Assembly (NCBI RefSeq): GCF_020616595.1
Contig: NZ_CP085278.1
Span: 930,001 to 994,000 of the forward strand
DNA from: Lentilactobacillus laojiaonis
Lineage (GTDB): Bacteria > Bacillota > Bacilli > Lactobacillales > Lactobacillaceae
Direction of reading: 5' to 3'
DNA: 64,000 nucleotides
The notes below the pieces were generated by a model. That model was not told the origin of the DNA. It worked only from the letters and a program-made list of their open reading frames with translations, and did no database searches. How positions within the stretch are numbered: position 1 is the first letter of the stretch; each line of letters starts with the position of its first letter. Shown one piece after another: positions 39,471 through 51,076 of this stretch. The position numbers and the translations under genes are program-made.

Positions 39471-40367
39471 TTAATCATTTGCTTTGCTTTTAGCAATCTC
39501 AATAATTTCCTTTAATTCATCTTCTGAATATTCATAGTGTGATTCACAGAAATTGCAAGTAACGCTGACTCCGTGATCTTCATTTAGCATGGTTTCTAGT
39601 TGATCAATTGGTAATCCCGTTAAATCATCACCAAATTGTTTTTTAGAACAATCACAATAAAATTCAACTGGGATTTGTTCCAACACTTTTAGATTGTCAC
39701 TACCAAAAATTAATTCTAAAATTGCTTCGGGAGTTTGATCTGCTAATAATAATTCAGACAGCATTGGTAATGATCGAAGGCGTTCTTCTAATTTGGTAAT
39801 CGATTCATCACTGGCCCCCGGTAAAACTTGAATAAAGTAACCACCAGCAGCACCAATGGTATTATCATCATTTACAAAAACAGATACACCAACTGCTGAA
39901 GGAATTTGTTCCGATTGTGCTAAATAAAAAGTAAAGTCGTCACCAATCTCACCAGATGTTAAAGGCACACTACTATTTGTAGGTTCCATTCCTTTTAACA
40001 TCTTAGTTACTTGTAAAAATCCGTTAATTCCCACCGCTTTACCAACATCAATCTTATGATGATCGTTTAATGGTAAATGGACTTGGGGATTTTGAATATA
40101 CCCTTTAACATGTCCTTTAGAATCACTATCAACAATAATGCTACCGACTGGACCACCACCATTAATCTTAGTAGAAATAATTGCCCCACTCTTATCCAAT
40201 GAGGATGCCAATAATGTAGAAGCAACAATCGAACGTCCTAAAGCGGCCGAAGAAGCACTTAAAGTATTATGATCCTTTTGAGCAGTGTTAACCGTTTCTT
40301 TAGCAGTAATGGCATAAGCTCTAAATTGATTGTCTTTGGTAATAGTTTTAACTAAATAATCTTTCAT
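39471..40367 (-). CDS. hslO: Redox-regulated chaperone Hsp33
   Basis: A 298-aa holdase activated by oxidation and unfolding. The C-terminal zinc centre is visible as CDC (near residue 238) and CNFC (near 271), giving the CxC...CxxC pattern whose disulfides switch the protein on. The N-terminal domain has STLLASSLDKSGAIISTKIN and GPVGSI. It follows ftsH after a terminator, as in other Firmicutes. Confidence 0.96.
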   Translation of the reverse strand: MKDYLVKTITKDNQFRAYAITAKETVNTAQKDHNTLSASSAALGRSIVASTLLASSLDKSGAIISTKINGGGPVGSIIVDSDSKGHVKGYIQNPQVHLPLNDHHKIDVGKAVGINGFLQVTKMLKGMEPTNSSVPLTSGEIGDDFTFYLAQSEQIPSAVGVSVFVNDDNTIGAAGGYFIQVLPGASDESITKLEERLRSLPMLSELLLADQTPEAILELIFGSDNLKVLEQIPVEFYCDCSKKQFGDDLTGLPIDQLETMLNEDHGVSVTCNFCESHYEYSEDELKEIIEIAKSKAND

Positions 40368-40396
40368 AATTTTCTCCGTATTTGTATTGAAATAAC

Positions 40397-40426
40397 AAAA
40401 ACGAGCTTAGGAAAATCCTAAACTCG
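40397..40426 (-). terminator. Terminator of ftsH
   Basis: On the minus strand CGAGTTTAGGA pairs with TCCTAAGCTCG (one G-T pair), followed by TTTTTGTT, 9 bp after the ftsH stop. Confidence 0.8.
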
Positions 40427-40434
40427 CAAATGTA

Positions 40435-42576
40435 TTAGAAATTATTTGAATCATCATCATGATCATGGCGATCTTTTGGCGGATTAACAATTTCATCTGG
40501 TTTTTCAACATCTTCATCTGGATAATCATGTGGTACATTATCTTGATTGTCCTTTTTAGAGGTGTCGGAATTATTTTCCATATGTTTTTGTCGTTCTGCT
40601 TCACGACGTTCAAGTTCACGTTTAGATTCTTCAAAAGTTGCTGCATGTTCACTTGGAAATTCATTACTGTTATCATCTTCTGGCATATGACCAGTCTTAA
40701 ATAATGAAATAATTTGTTTTTCATCCAAAGTTTCATATTTAAGTAATGCTTCAGCAATAACCTTATGTTGTTCACGATGTTCTTGAATAATTTTAATTGC
40801 TTGTTGATGACCTTCATCAGTAAATCGACGAACTTCTTCATCAATTTCTGCTGCAGTTTGTTGTGAATATCTTGGTCCATAAGTTTCTTGACTAGGATTT
40901 TCTAATTGAACAGTTCCTAATTTTTCACTCATACCATATTGGGTAACCATGGCACGTGCCATATTAGTAGCTTGTTCGAAATCGTTTGAAGCTCCTGAAG
41001 ATTGTGAATCAAAGATAATCTCTTCAGCGGCGCGTCCACCCATCAAACCAGCAATTTGTTCCATAGCATCTTTCTTAGACAATAACTGTTGATCTTCTTT
41101 AGGAAGCATAATTGCATAACCTCCAGCGCGTCCACGAGGAACAATGGTAACCTTGTGAACTACTCGAGCATCATTTAATACTAAACCAACAATTGTATGA
41201 CCAGCTTCATGGTATGCAACCGTTTGTCGTTCTTTTTGTGAAATTACTCGATTACGTTTAGCCGGTCCCGCAATTACTCGGTCTTCAGCTTCGTCTAAGT
41301 CACTAGCATCAATTTGCTTTTTATTGCGGCGAGCAGCTAATAAAGCAGCTTCATTAAGCAAGTTAGCAAGATCAGCCCCTACAAAACCAGGTGTTTGTTG
41401 GGCAACTTCATGTAAATCAACATCATTTGTTAATGGTTTATTTTTAGCATGAACTTTTAAGATAGCTTCACGTCCATTAATATCAGGGCGTCCTACTAAG
41501 ATCTTACGATCAAAACGTCCTGGACGAGTTAACGCAGGGTCTAAAACATCTGCACGGTTAGTAGCAGCAATAACGATTACTCCTTCATTACCACTAAATC
41601 CGTCCATTTCAACTAATAATTGGTTAAGGGTTTGTTCACGTTCATCGTGTCCGCCTCCCATACCATTACCACGTTTTCTACCAACGGCATCAATTTCATC
41701 AATAAATATGATTGCAGGAGCAGCTTTTTTAGCCTGTTCAAATAAGTCACGCACACGACTAGCACCTACCCCGACAAACATTTCAACGAAATCAGAACCA
41801 GAAATTGAGAAGAAAGGAACGCCAGCTTCACCAGCTACAGCCTTAGCTAATAAAGTCTTACCAGTTCCGGGAGGTCCCTCTAAAAGTACCCCATGGGGAA
41901 TAATAGCCCCAAGCGAGGTAAATTTTCTAGGGTCTTTAAGAAATTCAACAACTTCAACAAGTTCTTGTTTTTCTTCTTCTTCACCGGCAACATCTGAAAA
42001 TCTAACCGTATTCTTTTTACTGTCGGCTGGTTTGGCACGAGATTTACCGAAGTTCATAACTCGACCATTTCCGCCGCCTTGGCCGCCAGCACGACCCATC
42101 ATTGAATAAAAGATCCAGACTAAAATAATTAATGGAACAATAGTAACCAATAAGTTTACCCAAAATCCACTAGATTCTTCCGGTTTAACATTCATTTTTA
42201 CATTATTACTTTGAGAAGCCTTAGTAATTTCAGCAATCGATGAATTGTTTTCTAAAACTGTAGTAGTAAATCGTTCGACATTATTACTTTGACGATTGTT
42301 TTTAACTAAAAAGCTGTTAGATGCGGAATCATTGGCTTTTTGTGGTTTACGATAGCTACCAGAAATTTTATAAACTCCACCAGAAGGTTGAACTGAAAAA
42401 CTCTTAACCTGATTATCTTTTAAATTTTGGACAAATTGACTGGATTGAATTTCTTGTGATTGAGTACCATTATTACTTCCGTTAAAGAAGTAAATAACTC
42501 CCATGATCAACAAAAATACTACAATGTAGAACAGACTATTTTTAAAAAGTCCATTCCCATTTTTATTTGAGTTCAT
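40435..42576 (-). CDS. ftsH: ATP-dependent zinc metalloprotease FtsH
   Basis: A membrane-bound AAA+ protease that degrades misassembled membrane proteins and short-lived regulators. Order: membrane segment near residues 10-28, extracellular domain, second membrane segment near 135-157, AAA module with Walker A GPPGTGKT and Walker [15 protein letters not shown] region [19 protein letters not shown], and zinc site HEAGH. The acidic tail after about residue 640 (many Asp, Glu, His) is poorly conserved in the family. The ATG at 42576 is 6 nt after AGGAGG; the longer frame from 42591 contains that box. Confidence 0.97.
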   Translation of the reverse strand: MNSNKNGNGLFKNSLFYIVVFLLIMGVIYFFNGSNNGTQSQEIQSSQFVQNLKDNQVKSFSVQPSGGVYKISGSYRKPQKANDSASNSFLVKNNRQSNNVERFTTTVLENNSSIAEITKASQSNNVKMNVKPEESSGFWVNLLVTIVPLIILVWIFYSMMGRAGGQGGGNGRVMNFGKSRAKPADSKKNTVRFSDVAGEEEEKQELVEVVEFLKDPRKFTSLGAIIPHGVLLEGPPGTGKTLLAKAVAGEAGVPFFSISGSDFVEMFVGVGASRVRDLFEQAKKAAPAIIFIDEIDAVGRKRGNGMGGGHDEREQTLNQLLVEMDGFSGNEGVIVIAATNRADVLDPALTRPGRFDRKILVGRPDINGREAILKVHAKNKPLTNDVDLHEVAQQTPGFVGADLANLLNEAALLAARRNKKQIDASDLDEAEDRVIAGPAKRNRVISQKERQTVAYHEAGHTIVGLVLNDARVVHKVTIVPRGRAGGYAIMLPKEDQQLLSKKDAMEQIAGLMGGRAAEEIIFDSQSSGASNDFEQATNMARAMVTQYGMSEKLGTVQLENPSQETYGPRYSQQTAAEIDEEVRRFTDEGHQQAIKIIQEHREQHKVIAEALLKYETLDEKQIISLFKTGHMPEDDNSNEFPSEHAATFEESKRELERREAERQKHMENNSDTSKKDNQDNVPHDYPDEDVEKPDEIVNPPKDRHDHDDDSNNF

Positions 42577-42647
42577 CAATATCCTCCTCATAAAAATATT
42601 TTTTATGTTGATGTCCTGATATTAACATATTTGACCATTTTTGACCA

Positions 42648-43190
42648 TTACTTAGTAGAATAAATTTCTGGTTTTAAAACACCGATATATGGAAGATTAC
42701 GATATTTTTCATCATAGTCTAATCCATAACCAACTACAAATTCATTAGGAACTTCAAAACCAACAAATTTAGAACTAGCTTCTACCACTCGTCCACTTGG
42801 TTTATCTAATAATGAACAAACTTCAATTGATTTGGCACCACGATCTTTTAAAGTATCCATAAGAAATTTCAAAGTTCTACCTGTGTCGACAATGTCTTCC
42901 ACAATCAAAATGTCTCTTCCTGAAACATCCTTAGTTATATCTGTTACTAATTTTACTTCTCCTGATGAAGAAAGACCACCATGATAACTCGAAACATCCA
43001 TAAAATCTAATTCCATGTAAATATCGGCATATCTAACTAGGTCAGCCATAAAGAACATTGATCCCTTTAAAACCCCGATTACGATTGGAGTTTTTCCTTT
43101 ATAAAAGGTAGAGATTTCTTTTCCTAAACGTTTACATGCTGTTTGAATATCTTCTTTACTATATAAGGTTTTTAAAATATCGTTGTTCAT
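42648..43190 (-). CDS. hpt: Hypoxanthine phosphoribosyltransferase
   Basis: Salvages hypoxanthine and guanine with PRPP. The 180-aa protein has VIGVLKGSMFFMADL near residues 38-52, the PRPP-binding motif ILIVEDIVDTGRTL near 95-108, and FVVGYGLDYDEKYRNLPYIG near the C-terminus. It lies between tilS (20 bp upstream) and ftsH, as in B. subtilis. Confidence 0.96.
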   Translation of the reverse strand: MNNDILKTLYSKEDIQTACKRLGKEISTFYKGKTPIVIGVLKGSMFFMADLVRYADIYMELDFMDVSSYHGGLSSSGEVKLVTDITKDVSGRDILIVEDIVDTGRTLKFLMDTLKDRGAKSIEVCSLLDKPSGRVVEASSKFVGFEVPNEFVVGYGLDYDEKYRNLPYIGVLKPEIYSTK

Positions 43191-43209
43191 TAAAATTCCC
43201 TTTCATTTA

Positions 43210-44550
43210 TCAATTAATTTTTAATATATATGGTTTGGCATTAACATTAATGGGTCGATAAGCGTTTTTTACACCAATAATAGCAAGCACTTCTTTCTTA
43301 CTATTAATTAATAGCTGAGTATTAGACCGTTGATCACTAGGAATTTTTGCATTAATTAGAGCTCGTTCAATTGATTGATGGCCATTTTTTAATGCAAGTT
43401 TATCATCTTGGTGAGCTTTCCTGATTGTCAAAGGAAAGTCCGAATCCAATAACCATAAATTCGCTAATTTAAGATCCTTTACTGGGCTTATCTGAATTTT
43501 CAAACGATTAAGTGTCAAAAACCATTTGTTTAATACTAACACAAACTCGCTTGGTATTTTATCGTTATTTTGCGTTTCTAACACATTTTTTTGAATTTTA
43601 ATTCGATCATATTTTTTTTCAAATTTAAATTGATCAATCCATACATAACCCTGTGGTTTTTGTAGATTATTAATTAATTTAACCAATTGAATAATTTGAT
43701 CTTGTTTAAATTTTTTAACGAGTAGATTTTGGCCTAAAATTTGTTCTAAAATTACCATTTGAGTTTTTTGCGAATACTTTTTTAAACTAACTAAATCAAT
43801 CTCATCTTGACCAGACATGACTTGCTGCACCACCGGTTGGAGTAGTTCATTTAAAACCGATTCATTATCGTCAATTTGACGCGAGTAAGCTAGTAAATGA
43901 TCTAACAAACGAGAATTTTCCGTTTTTAGTTTGGGAAGATACAGATTGCGAACACGGTTTCTAAAAACTTCTAACTGCTGATTAGTTACATCTTCATACC
44001 ACTGTAATTTATACTTTGTAGCATATTGCCGAATACTAGACTTACTAAAACTCAAAAGGGGCCGAATTAATTTTCCACTATAAAATGAACGAACTTCCTT
44101 AATACCAATTAATTGGGCCAATTTACCGCCTCGCACTAATTTCATTAAAATAGTTTCAGCTAAATCATCACCATGATGTGCGGTTAATAGAATTGAAGCA
44201 TTGTATTGAAGCATCACTTGGTTAAAAAACGTATATCGAAAGTTCCTAGCCGCTTCTTCAATTCCATGCTTGGGATGATCCATTTTCGGCCAAAAAGTAG
44301 TTTCTAAGCTTAGATGATGTTTCTTACAATAGTCTTTTATAAACTGAGTTTCTTGCTTACTCTGCTTACGTAAATCATGATCTACGTAAGCCACTATAAT
44401 CTGTGGTCGTAAAGTATGTGGTAAATTTTCTAATAAATTTACCAGTACCATGGAGTCAACCCCAGTAGAAACTGCTACTACTACCTTTTGATCAGCTTTC
44501 CACCATTTTTTATCGCGAACTAAGAAATTAAACTTTTGCTGAAGATTCAA
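43210..44550 (-). CDS. tilS: tRNA(Ile)-lysidine synthase
   Basis: Converts the wobble C of tRNA-Ile(CAU) to lysidine, essential for decoding AUA. The 446-aa protein has the PP-loop as VAVSTGVDSMVLVNLL near residues 25-40 (SGGxDS replaced by STGVDS, as in many lactobacilli), the HHGDDLAETILMKLVRG segment near 130-146, and a C-terminal domain ending ...NAYRPINVNAKPYILKIN. It overlaps no neighbour and begins the tilS-hpt-ftsH unit. Confidence 0.93.
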   Translation of the reverse strand: MNLQQKFNFLVRDKKWWKADQKVVVAVSTGVDSMVLVNLLENLPHTLRPQIIVAYVDHDLRKQSKQETQFIKDYCKKHHLSLETTFWPKMDHPKHGIEEAARNFRYTFFNQVMLQYNASILLTAHHGDDLAETILMKLVRGGKLAQLIGIKEVRSFYSGKLIRPLLSFSKSSIRQYATKYKLQWYEDVTNQQLEVFRNRVRNLYLPKLKTENSRLLDHLLAYSRQIDDNESVLNELLQPVVQQVMSGQDEIDLVSLKKYSQKTQMVILEQILGQNLLVKKFKQDQIIQLVKLINNLQKPQGYVWIDQFKFEKKYDRIKIQKNVLETQNNDKIPSEFVLVLNKWFLTLNRLKIQISPVKDLKLANLWLLDSDFPLTIRKAHQDDKLALKNGHQSIERALINAKIPSDQRSNTQLLINSKKEVLAIIGVKNAYRPINVNAKPYILKIN

Positions 44551-44570
44551 TTTTTACCTCCAAATAGCAA

Positions 44571-44601
44571 AAAAGATCGATACGGCTATTCGTATTCGAT
44601 C
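44571..44601 (-). terminator. Terminator between yabR and tilS
   Basis: On the minus strand GATCGAATACG pairs with CGTATCGATC (one bulged A), followed by TTTTTT. It would separate the yabR transcript from tilS-hpt-ftsH, or attenuate it. Confidence 0.75.
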
Positions 44602-44618
44602 CCTAGATTTCATTAACA

Positions 44619-45083
44619 CTAACTGCGTCTTCCACCGCGGCCACCACGTTTACCTTCGGTGTTTTTACGTAAGGTAGATAAACGATCTTCACTGTCTTTA
44701 AGAAAACCTGACATTAAGTCATCAAAACTAGCAGTTTTCTTAACGCTTCTACGGTTACTATTTGCATTTCCTTGGTAGTGACGGTTGCTGTCATGGTTAC
44801 GTGTTGCATGTCCCCCATGATGGTTAGAATCCTGGTCTTTAGGTTTTGGACGATCCGATGCTTTACGAATTGACAAACTAATTTTTTTATCGTCAACTTT
44901 TAGTACCTTAACTACTACATCGTCTCCAACTTTAAGTACATCATGAATATCTTTAACAAATCCGTCAGATACTTCACTAATATGCACTAATCCTGTTTTA
45001 TCATTTCCTAAATCAACGAAAGCCCCAAAATTGGTAATTCCAGATACCTTACCATTTACTTTCTGCCCAACTTCAATTGCCAT
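44619..45083 (-). CDS. yabR: S1-domain RNA-binding protein (YabR family)
   Basis: A 154-aa protein with one S1 domain at residues 1-72 (GQKVNGKVSGITNFGAFVDL, TGLVHISEV) and a disordered tail rich in His, Asn, Ser, Arg and Gly. The C-terminus ends in RGGRGGRRS. Likely binds RNA or ribosomes; in related bacteria members act in translation or stress survival. It follows divIC, the same position as yabR in B. subtilis. Confidence 0.9.
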   Translation of the reverse strand: MAIEVGQKVNGKVSGITNFGAFVDLGNDKTGLVHISEVSDGFVKDIHDVLKVGDDVVVKVLKVDDKKISLSIRKASDRPKPKDQDSNHHGGHATRNHDSNRHYQGNANSNRRSVKKTASFDDLMSGFLKDSEDRLSTLRKNTEGKRGGRGGRRS

Positions 45084-45175
45084 CTAAATTATATTTCCTC
45101 CTATACAAAATTGTATAAATAATGCTATTAGTATAGCATACTTTAAATTAGGTTTGTCACTAAATTGTTTCAAAA

Positions 45176-45214
45176 AAATAAGGAACTATCAGTAAGAATT
45201 GATAGTTCCTTATT
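45176..45214 (-). terminator. Terminator of divIC
   Basis: AATAAGGAACTATCA and its complement form a 15-bp stem followed on the minus strand by seven T residues. The divIC stop codon is at the base of the stem. Confidence 0.85.
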
Positions 45215-45614
45215 TAACATCATTTGCTACTTCATTTGGGAAACTATAAACAGTTTCGCCGGGTTTAGTATAGTAGTATTTGTCACGGATAATTTTTTCT
45301 ACATAGTCTTTATCGTTTAATTGTTTTACTTCTTGATTGAGTTTAACTGTTTCCGCTTTTTGCATACCAATGCTAACTGATTTAGCTTGGATTCGAGAAT
45401 TTAAGCTATTTAAACTAGCATGTGCACTGATGATTTGGAAGGTAAATAATAATGCAAAAATTACAAAAACACATGATAGTGAAAGTCGAATGATATTTTG
45501 ACGACTGCTAATTTTCTTAGCAGCTTGAATTTTGTGATGTTCACGAATTTTTTGTTCGTGTTGTCTAGTAAATTCATTATCTAACTTTCTAACATTCCCA
45601 CCATACATTTCCAT
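45210..45614 (-). CDS. divIC: Septum formation initiator DivIC (FtsB-like)
   Basis: A 134-aa bitopic membrane protein of the DivIC/FtsB family. A basic cytoplasmic N-terminus of about 42 residues precedes one membrane segment (near 43-65, IIRLSLSCVFVIFALLFTF), then an extracellular coiled coil (about 66-105) and the family ending KDYVEKIIRDKYYYTKPGE. It acts in the divisome with FtsL and DivIB. ATG 9 nt after AGGGAG. Location between rqcP and yabR matches B. subtilis. Confidence 0.92.
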   Translation of the reverse strand: MEMYGGNVRKLDNEFTRQHEQKIREHHKIQAAKKISSRQNIIRLSLSCVFVIFALLFTFQIISAHASLNSLNSRIQAKSVSIGMQKAETVKLNQEVKQLNDKDYVEKIIRDKYYYTKPGETVYSFPNEVANDVK

Positions 45615-45709
45615 AACTAAACTCTCCCTATTTGTTAATAATTTGAGTATAGCAATTCGAAATTAGGTTGTCTATGCAACTTTTTACAACTTTACCTTAT
45701 GTTAAACTT

Positions 45710-45979
45710 TTAGTCTTTAAAATTTTGAGCGTAATCTTCACTAACAATTTCATACATACGAATGGCATCATCTTTTTTAGTAGTATCTAATAATTCTTTA
45801 ACTTTAACTGTTAAAGTCTTATTTCCAAAATGAATTTCAATTTCATCCCCAGAACGAACATCGCTTGAAGATTTGGCTACTTTACCATTAATTGAGATTC
45901 TGCCTTTATCTGCAATTTCCTTAGCTACTGAACGGCGCTTAATAATTCTGGATACTTTTAAAAATTTATCTAGTCTCAT
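45710..45979 (-). CDS. rqcP: RNA-binding S4-domain protein RqcP (YabO)
   Basis: An 89-aa protein that is almost entirely an S4 domain ([22 protein letters not shown]..., [21 protein letters not shown]). RqcP binds stalled 50S subunits and helps poly-alanine tailing with RqcH. The frame extends to 46039, inside the upstream flippase gene, but AGGAG lies 5 nt before the ATG at 45979, giving the family's usual start and length. Confidence 0.92.
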   Translation of the reverse strand: MRLDKFLKVSRIIKRRSVAKEIADKGRISINGKVAKSSSDVRSGDEIEIHFGNKTLTVKVKELLDTTKKDDAIRMYEIVSEDYAQNFKD

Positions 45980-45990
45980 AACTTCTCCTA

Positions 45991-47547
45991 TTACTTTCGT
46001 ATTCGTATAAACTTTTTGAGCAACGGTACTTGATTCCATTCTTCAAGTGTAAATAATTTTAGTTTCAAACTTCCTAAAATAAAAATTATCACTCCTAGTG
46101 GAATGTTAATTAACAATATTATAAAACTGTTGATTCGTAAGTTATTAAATAACATTAAATTAAGTCCGTTAGCCACTAGTCTAACACCAATTCCCATAAA
46201 CAATAATAAAAATATTAATTTAGTAACCTGAATTGATTTAACTATTTTAGGAACTTTAACACCTGAATGGAATTTTAACAATAGTAGCATACTAGCTAAA
46301 CTTAAAACAGTTGATAAACTAGCACCTATGATTCCTAATTTAATAACCATCAATTTAGTAATTAATACTTTAACTATAATTCCTAAAAGAACCGCTTTGA
46401 TTAATGGTAAATAGATATTGCGACTCAATAAGATGCTGTTATAGATCAACAAAATCGTCACTAAAATAATACTAAAACAATAAATACTAATAGTAAGATC
46501 TAAACTAGCTGTCTTGAATAAAAGTCGATTTATTTCAGGCATTAAAGCGGTTAAACCTACCCAGATAGCCATCGCAATTGCCAAATTAACATGGAAAATA
46601 TTTTTCGTTAACTGCCAAAATTGATCTTCACGCTGCTTTTTAAACAATAAGGTTAATGTTGGTAGCATCGCCGAAGAGGCCGATACCCCCAAAACCAATC
46701 CCAACTGGACCAAGGTTTGAGCACGATCATAAATTCCCTTAACATTTTGCGACCAATAGATTCCTTTACCCATTTGCTTTAATCCATTCACCACCGAAAA
46801 AGAATCTACCAATTGTAAAATCACCATAATTGCTGTAATCAGGCAGATAGTCCCACCTTCTATTAGCAGCTTTTTAGCTAATCGCTTGTTAATTTTAAAT
46901 TGAAATTGATCGCGATTAAATAAGAAGAAACTTTTCGGCAGAATCACGATCAACGCTACTAACCCCGCAATCGGTGATGATAACATGGCTAGCGTGCCAG
47001 TTTTATAAGGATCATAGTTCATTTTAGAAGATAAATAAGCAACCAATATAATAATACTGACTCGGATAAATTGCTCAATAACCTGAGAATAAGCCGTTGG
47101 TCGCATATCTAATATTCCTTGATAGTATCCGCGGCTCATTGATAAATACGGCATCAATAAAAACATCCAGCTAACTGATTTAATGACGGGCGCTAACAAT
47201 ATATCTCCCATCAAATCGGCTAGCATAAATGAACCAAAGTATAGCAACATAAAAATACTCATTGAAGTCATAATTAATATTCTAGAAGTATCTCGAATTA
47301 CCAATTCACGCTGATTAGCATCTTCATTTTCTGCGACCAGTTTAGAAATAAAAGTTGGTAACCCATTTAAAGCTAAAGTCATCCCAATTCCATAAATCGG
47401 ATAAATTTGTTGATAAACGTAAAAGCCACGATTACCAACTAAATTTTGAAAAGGAATGCGATAAAAAGCACTTAGTACTTTGGCAATTAATGCTGCTAAT
47501 GTTAATAAATATGTTCCCTTAAGGGCTTTTTGATTTACCTCATGCAT
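45991..47547 (-). CDS. yabM: MurJ/SpoVB-like lipid flippase family protein (YabM)
   Basis: A 518-aa polytopic protein with about 14 membrane segments, starting [26 protein letters not shown], the typical opening of the SpoVB/YabM polysaccharide-flippase branch of the MVF/MATE fold. Likely moves an undecaprenyl-linked precursor across the membrane; lipid II is plausible but not proven. It starts inside the mfd end (8-bp overlap), indicating translational coupling. GAGG lies 8 nt before the ATG. Confidence 0.9.
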   Translation of the reverse strand: MHEVNQKALKGTYLLTLAALIAKVLSAFYRIPFQNLVGNRGFYVYQQIYPIYGIGMTLALNGLPTFISKLVAENEDANQRELVIRDTSRILIMTSMSIFMLLYFGSFMLADLMGDILLAPVIKSVSWMFLLMPYLSMSRGYYQGILDMRPTAYSQVIEQFIRVSIIILVAYLSSKMNYDPYKTGTLAMLSSPIAGLVALIVILPKSFFLFNRDQFQFKINKRLAKKLLIEGGTICLITAIMVILQLVDSFSVVNGLKQMGKGIYWSQNVKGIYDRAQTLVQLGLVLGVSASSAMLPTLTLLFKKQREDQFWQLTKNIFHVNLAIAMAIWVGLTALMPEINRLLFKTASLDLTISIYCFSIILVTILLIYNSILLSRNIYLPLIKAVLLGIIVKVLITKLMVIKLGIIGASLSTVLSLASMLLLLKFHSGVKVPKIVKSIQVTKLIFLLLFMGIGVRLVANGLNLMLFNNLRINSFIILLINIPLGVIIFILGSLKLKLFTLEEWNQVPLLKKFIRIRK

Positions 47548-50500
47548 CAGCTGCTTCCTCTACATGTCGATGTCTAATTTCAGCTAATTTATTCACTAAA
47601 GTAGCTAGCTGTTCTAACCAATCAGTAAGGTTGGGTTGAATGACTAACTTGATTTGATATTTATCATCTAGGGTATTGATAGTTGCTCGAAAATCAGTTG
47701 TTGCAATGGCTTCTAATAGATCTTTACTACTATATTCATCAGAAGCTAATTTAGCAAAAGTTAAATTTAATTTTGGACTATCTTGTTGAATCTTTTCAAT
47801 CATTGCATAGTCTGCGTTCGCCTTAATTTCTGATACTTTTAATAAATTAGCCACTGGCTGAGGATAATCACCAAAACGATCCATTAAGTCATCTGTAACC
47901 TCATTTAACTGATCAATATTGCTAATTTGGCGAATACGTTTATATAGCTCAATCTTTTGGCGACCATCTTCAATATATTCACTAGGTAAATAGGCTTCAA
48001 CATCAATTTCAATGGTAGCATCAGTTTGATAAGTTTTCGTTTTGCCTTGTTTTTGAGATACTGCGTCTTCTAGCATCTGCGTGTATAAATCATAGCCTAC
48101 TGAATCAATAAATCCATGCTGTTGCTGACCTAAAATGTTTCCTGCTCCTCGAATTGATAAGTCGCGCATAGCAATCTTAAATCCAGAACCCAATTCTGTG
48201 AAATCTCGAATAGCTTCTAATCGTTTTTCACCAATTTCTGTTAATACTTTATTAGGTTGGTACATAAAATAAGCATAGGCAATGCGACTACTCCGGCCAA
48301 TTCGACCACGCAATTGATAAAGCTGCGATAATCCCATATGATCAGCGTTCTCAACAAATAACGTATTAACGTTAGAAATATCAACCCCGGTCTCAATAAT
48401 GGTGGTTGTAACTAACACATCATACTTGCCACCGATAAATTCAACTAAAACATCTTCTAATTGTTTCTCAGTCATTTGGCCATGAATATAAGTGATTCGG
48501 GCATCGGGAACTAATTCTTGTAAATTAGCTACGACTTTTTCAATGTCTTCAACGCGATTATGCAAGTAAAAGACTTGACCATTTCTAGCTAGTTCTCGTT
48601 CGATTCCATCCCGAATAGCACCGGCATTTTGTTCCATGACATATGTTTGAATTGGATATCGATTAGATGGAGGAGTTTCAATGACAGATAGGTCTCTAAC
48701 TCCCATCATAGACATATTTAAGGTGCGAGGAATTGGAGTGGCCGTTAAAGTCAAAACATCAATATTAGTACTTAATTGTTTAATTTTCTCTTTATGCTTT
48801 ACTCCAAACCGTTGCTCTTCGTCAATAATTAATAGACCTAGGTCTTTAAATTCAACGTCTTTAGACAATAGTCTATGAGTACCAACTACCATATCAACAC
48901 TACCATCTTTTAAACCAGCCAAGGTTTCTTTAACTTGGGCCTTAGTTTGGAAACGGGATAAAACTCGAACCTCAATGGCATAGTTTTTAAACCGGTTCAA
49001 CATAGTTTCGTAATGTTGCTGAGCCAATATAGTAGTAGGAACTAGCATTGCTACCTGCTTGCCACCATCAATGGCTTTAAATGCAGCCCTTAAGGCTACT
49101 TCCGTTTTACCGAAACCTACATCCCCCACTAGCAAACGATCCATGGGATGACGTTTTTCCATATCATCTTTAATCTCTTGGGTACTTCTAATTTGATCAG
49201 GAGTCTCATTATATGGAAAATCATTTTCAAAATCATGTTGCATGGCATCATCCTTAGGAAAGGCAAAACCAACTTCTTTGTTTCGTTGGGCATATAACTC
49301 AATTAAATCATCAGCTATATCCTCAATTTTAGCAGCTACCTTACGTTTGGTCTTAGCCCATTCACTGCCCCCTAATTTGCTTACTTTAGGTGTCTTATCT
49401 TCTGATGATACATATTTTTGGATTAAATTTAACTGAGTAACTGGAATAAATAACTTATCGTTTTTTTGATAAGCAATGGTTAAATAGTCTTGATGTAAGC
49501 CATCTACCTCTAAGGTTTGCATTCCTTCGAATTTACCAATCCCGTGATTAACGTGTACCACATAATCACCAGGTTTTAAATCAGTATAATTTTTAATTCG
49601 TTGAGCATTGTTAAATGTCTGAACTCGTCGAGTTTTTTTAGCTACTTGGCCAAACATTTCTTTTTCCGTAATAAAGGCAATCGCACCAATTGGAATTTCA
49701 AATCCCGCTGATAGATTTCCTGTTACTAGTTGCACCTCATGCAAGTCTAAGTGTTCTAAGTCTGTCGATTTAACTTGGATCTTAAAATCACTTAAGGTGC
49801 TTTTAACTTTATCTAATCGATTTTCATTTTCAACCATAATAACTACAGTTTGTTTTTCTTGTTGGAAACGATCGATTTCTGATTTAAGCATCGGCATTTG
49901 TGAATAAAATTGTTGCATTGGTCGGGTGGTTATCTCAATAATTTGGGCTAACTTTAATCGGCCGAGACCTTTTTTAAATAGTGAAAATAATAATTGAGCA
50001 TGCTGATCATGGCTAATTATTTTAGAAAAAGTATTAGTATATGAAAGTTTAGGCAGAACTTCTAAATTTTCAATTTTACTAGTTAACCAATTAGCTTCAT
50101 CCGTGGCCAACTGTTTTTCAGTATCTAATATTCTAGAATAGTCATTTAAGACTACGATGCCGTCACTACCTAAATAGTCTAAAATTGAAGTTTTTTTATC
50201 ATAAAAATATTCAGTAAATAATAGCCAGCGTGGATCATAGAGTCCCTTCTTAAGATCACTTAAACGCATTTCTAAATTGGACATAAACTGTTCTTGATCG
50301 GATTGAGACAAGCTATCCGCATATTTTTTCATATCCTTTTGCAACTTATCTACCGCTTGTAAGCGTTGTTCATCAGTAACCAATAAATCATTAGCCGGTA
50401 AAACAGTAATTTCTTCAATATTTTCAATGCTTCTTTGAGTCGCTGCATCAAAAACTCTCATGGAGTCAACTTCCGTATCAAAAAAATCAACTCTAACCGG

Positions 50501-51064
50501 ATACTCATTATTTAAGGGATAAATATCCATAATAGAACCACGAATAGAAAATTCGCCCGGAGCAGCTACTAAATTTTGTTTAGTATATCCCATTTGATTT
50601 AACAGTAACTGAAGCTGATCGATTTCATAATCGGAACCTAGTTTCAACTGTAATTGCATATTTTCAAATTGTTGTACGGTTGGTAATAAGCGATTAATAC
50701 CAGATACTGAAGTAACAACGACCGCTGGTTTTTTAGTAATTAGCGCATGTAATGCAGTAACTCGTTGAGCCCGATAATCCGGCGAGCTAGTAGCAATTTC
50801 AGCAGCTACCGTTTCTTCGACGGGAAACTCATATAACTGATTATTATTAACTAAATTACTTAAATCATCCATCATTTGTTCAGCATGATATAAAGTATCG
50901 CAGACAATTAGCATCGGTTGAGTTAAATTTTCAAATAAAGTATCAATTAACAAAACCATTGAAGAGTCATTCATTCCCGTTACCAATTGCCGGTCTTTAT
51001 TAGGAATGGCCGTAATCAATTGGTCGTATTGCGGTAATGTTGTCAATATTTGACTAAGTTTCAC
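47540..51064 (-). CDS. mfd: Transcription-repair coupling factor
   Basis: Removes RNA polymerase stalled at DNA lesions and recruits UvrA. The 1,174-aa protein has an N-terminal UvrB-like region, the RNA-polymerase-interacting CarD-like domain (about 495-560, [19 protein letters not shown]), then the RecG-like motor with Walker [15 protein letters not shown] near 655, [15 protein letters not shown] and QLRGRIGRS, and the C-terminal TRCF domain. The GTG at 51064 is 8 nt after AGGAG; a GTG three codons earlier overlaps that box. Confidence 0.96.
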   Translation of the reverse strand: MKLSQILTTLPQYDQLITAIPNKDRQLVTGMNDSSMVLLIDTLFENLTQPMLIVCDTLYHAEQMMDDLSNLVNNNQLYEFPVEETVAAEIATSSPDYRAQRVTALHALITKKPAVVVTSVSGINRLLPTVQQFENMQLQLKLGSDYEIDQLQLLLNQMGYTKQNLVAAPGEFSIRGSIMDIYPLNNEYPVRVDFFDTEVDSMRVFDAATQRSIENIEEITVLPANDLLVTDEQRLQAVDKLQKDMKKYADSLSQSDQEQFMSNLEMRLSDLKKGLYDPRWLLFTEYFYDKKTSILDYLGSDGIVVLNDYSRILDTEKQLATDEANWLTSKIENLEVLPKLSYTNTFSKIISHDQHAQLLFSLFKKGLGRLKLAQIIEITTRPMQQFYSQMPMLKSEIDRFQQEKQTVVIMVENENRLDKVKSTLSDFKIQVKSTDLEHLDLHEVQLVTGNLSAGFEIPIGAIAFITEKEMFGQVAKKTRRVQTFNNAQRIKNYTDLKPGDYVVHVNHGIGKFEGMQTLEVDGLHQDYLTIAYQKNDKLFIPVTQLNLIQKYVSSEDKTPKVSKLGGSEWAKTKRKVAAKIEDIADDLIELYAQRNKEVGFAFPKDDAMQHDFENDFPYNETPDQIRSTQEIKDDMEKRHPMDRLLVGDVGFGKTEVALRAAFKAIDGGKQVAMLVPTTILAQQHYETMLNRFKNYAIEVRVLSRFQTKAQVKETLAGLKDGSVDMVVGTHRLLSKDVEFKDLGLLIIDEEQRFGVKHKEKIKQLSTNIDVLTLTATPIPRTLNMSMMGVRDLSVIETPPSNRYPIQTYVMEQNAGAIRDGIERELARNGQVFYLHNRVEDIEKVVANLQELVPDARITYIHGQMTEKQLEDVLVEFIGGKYDVLVTTTIIETGVDISNVNTLFVENADHMGLSQLYQLRGRIGRSSRIAYAYFMYQPNKVLTEIGEKRLEAIRDFTELGSGFKIAMRDLSIRGAGNILGQQQHGFIDSVGYDLYTQMLEDAVSQKQGKTKTYQTDATIEIDVEAYLPSEYIEDGRQKIELYKRIRQISNIDQLNEVTDDLMDRFGDYPQPVANLLKVSEIKANADYAMIEKIQQDSPKLNLTFAKLASDEYSSKDLLEAIATTDFRATINTLDDKYQIKLVIQPNLTDWLEQLATLVNKLAEIRHRHVEEAADA

Positions 51065-51076
51065 ATATACCACTCC

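Noticed and set aside
40407-40880. Leftward 157-codon ORF rich in Lys, Asn, Met and Leu
   Set aside because: A shifted frame of the C-terminal part of ftsH.
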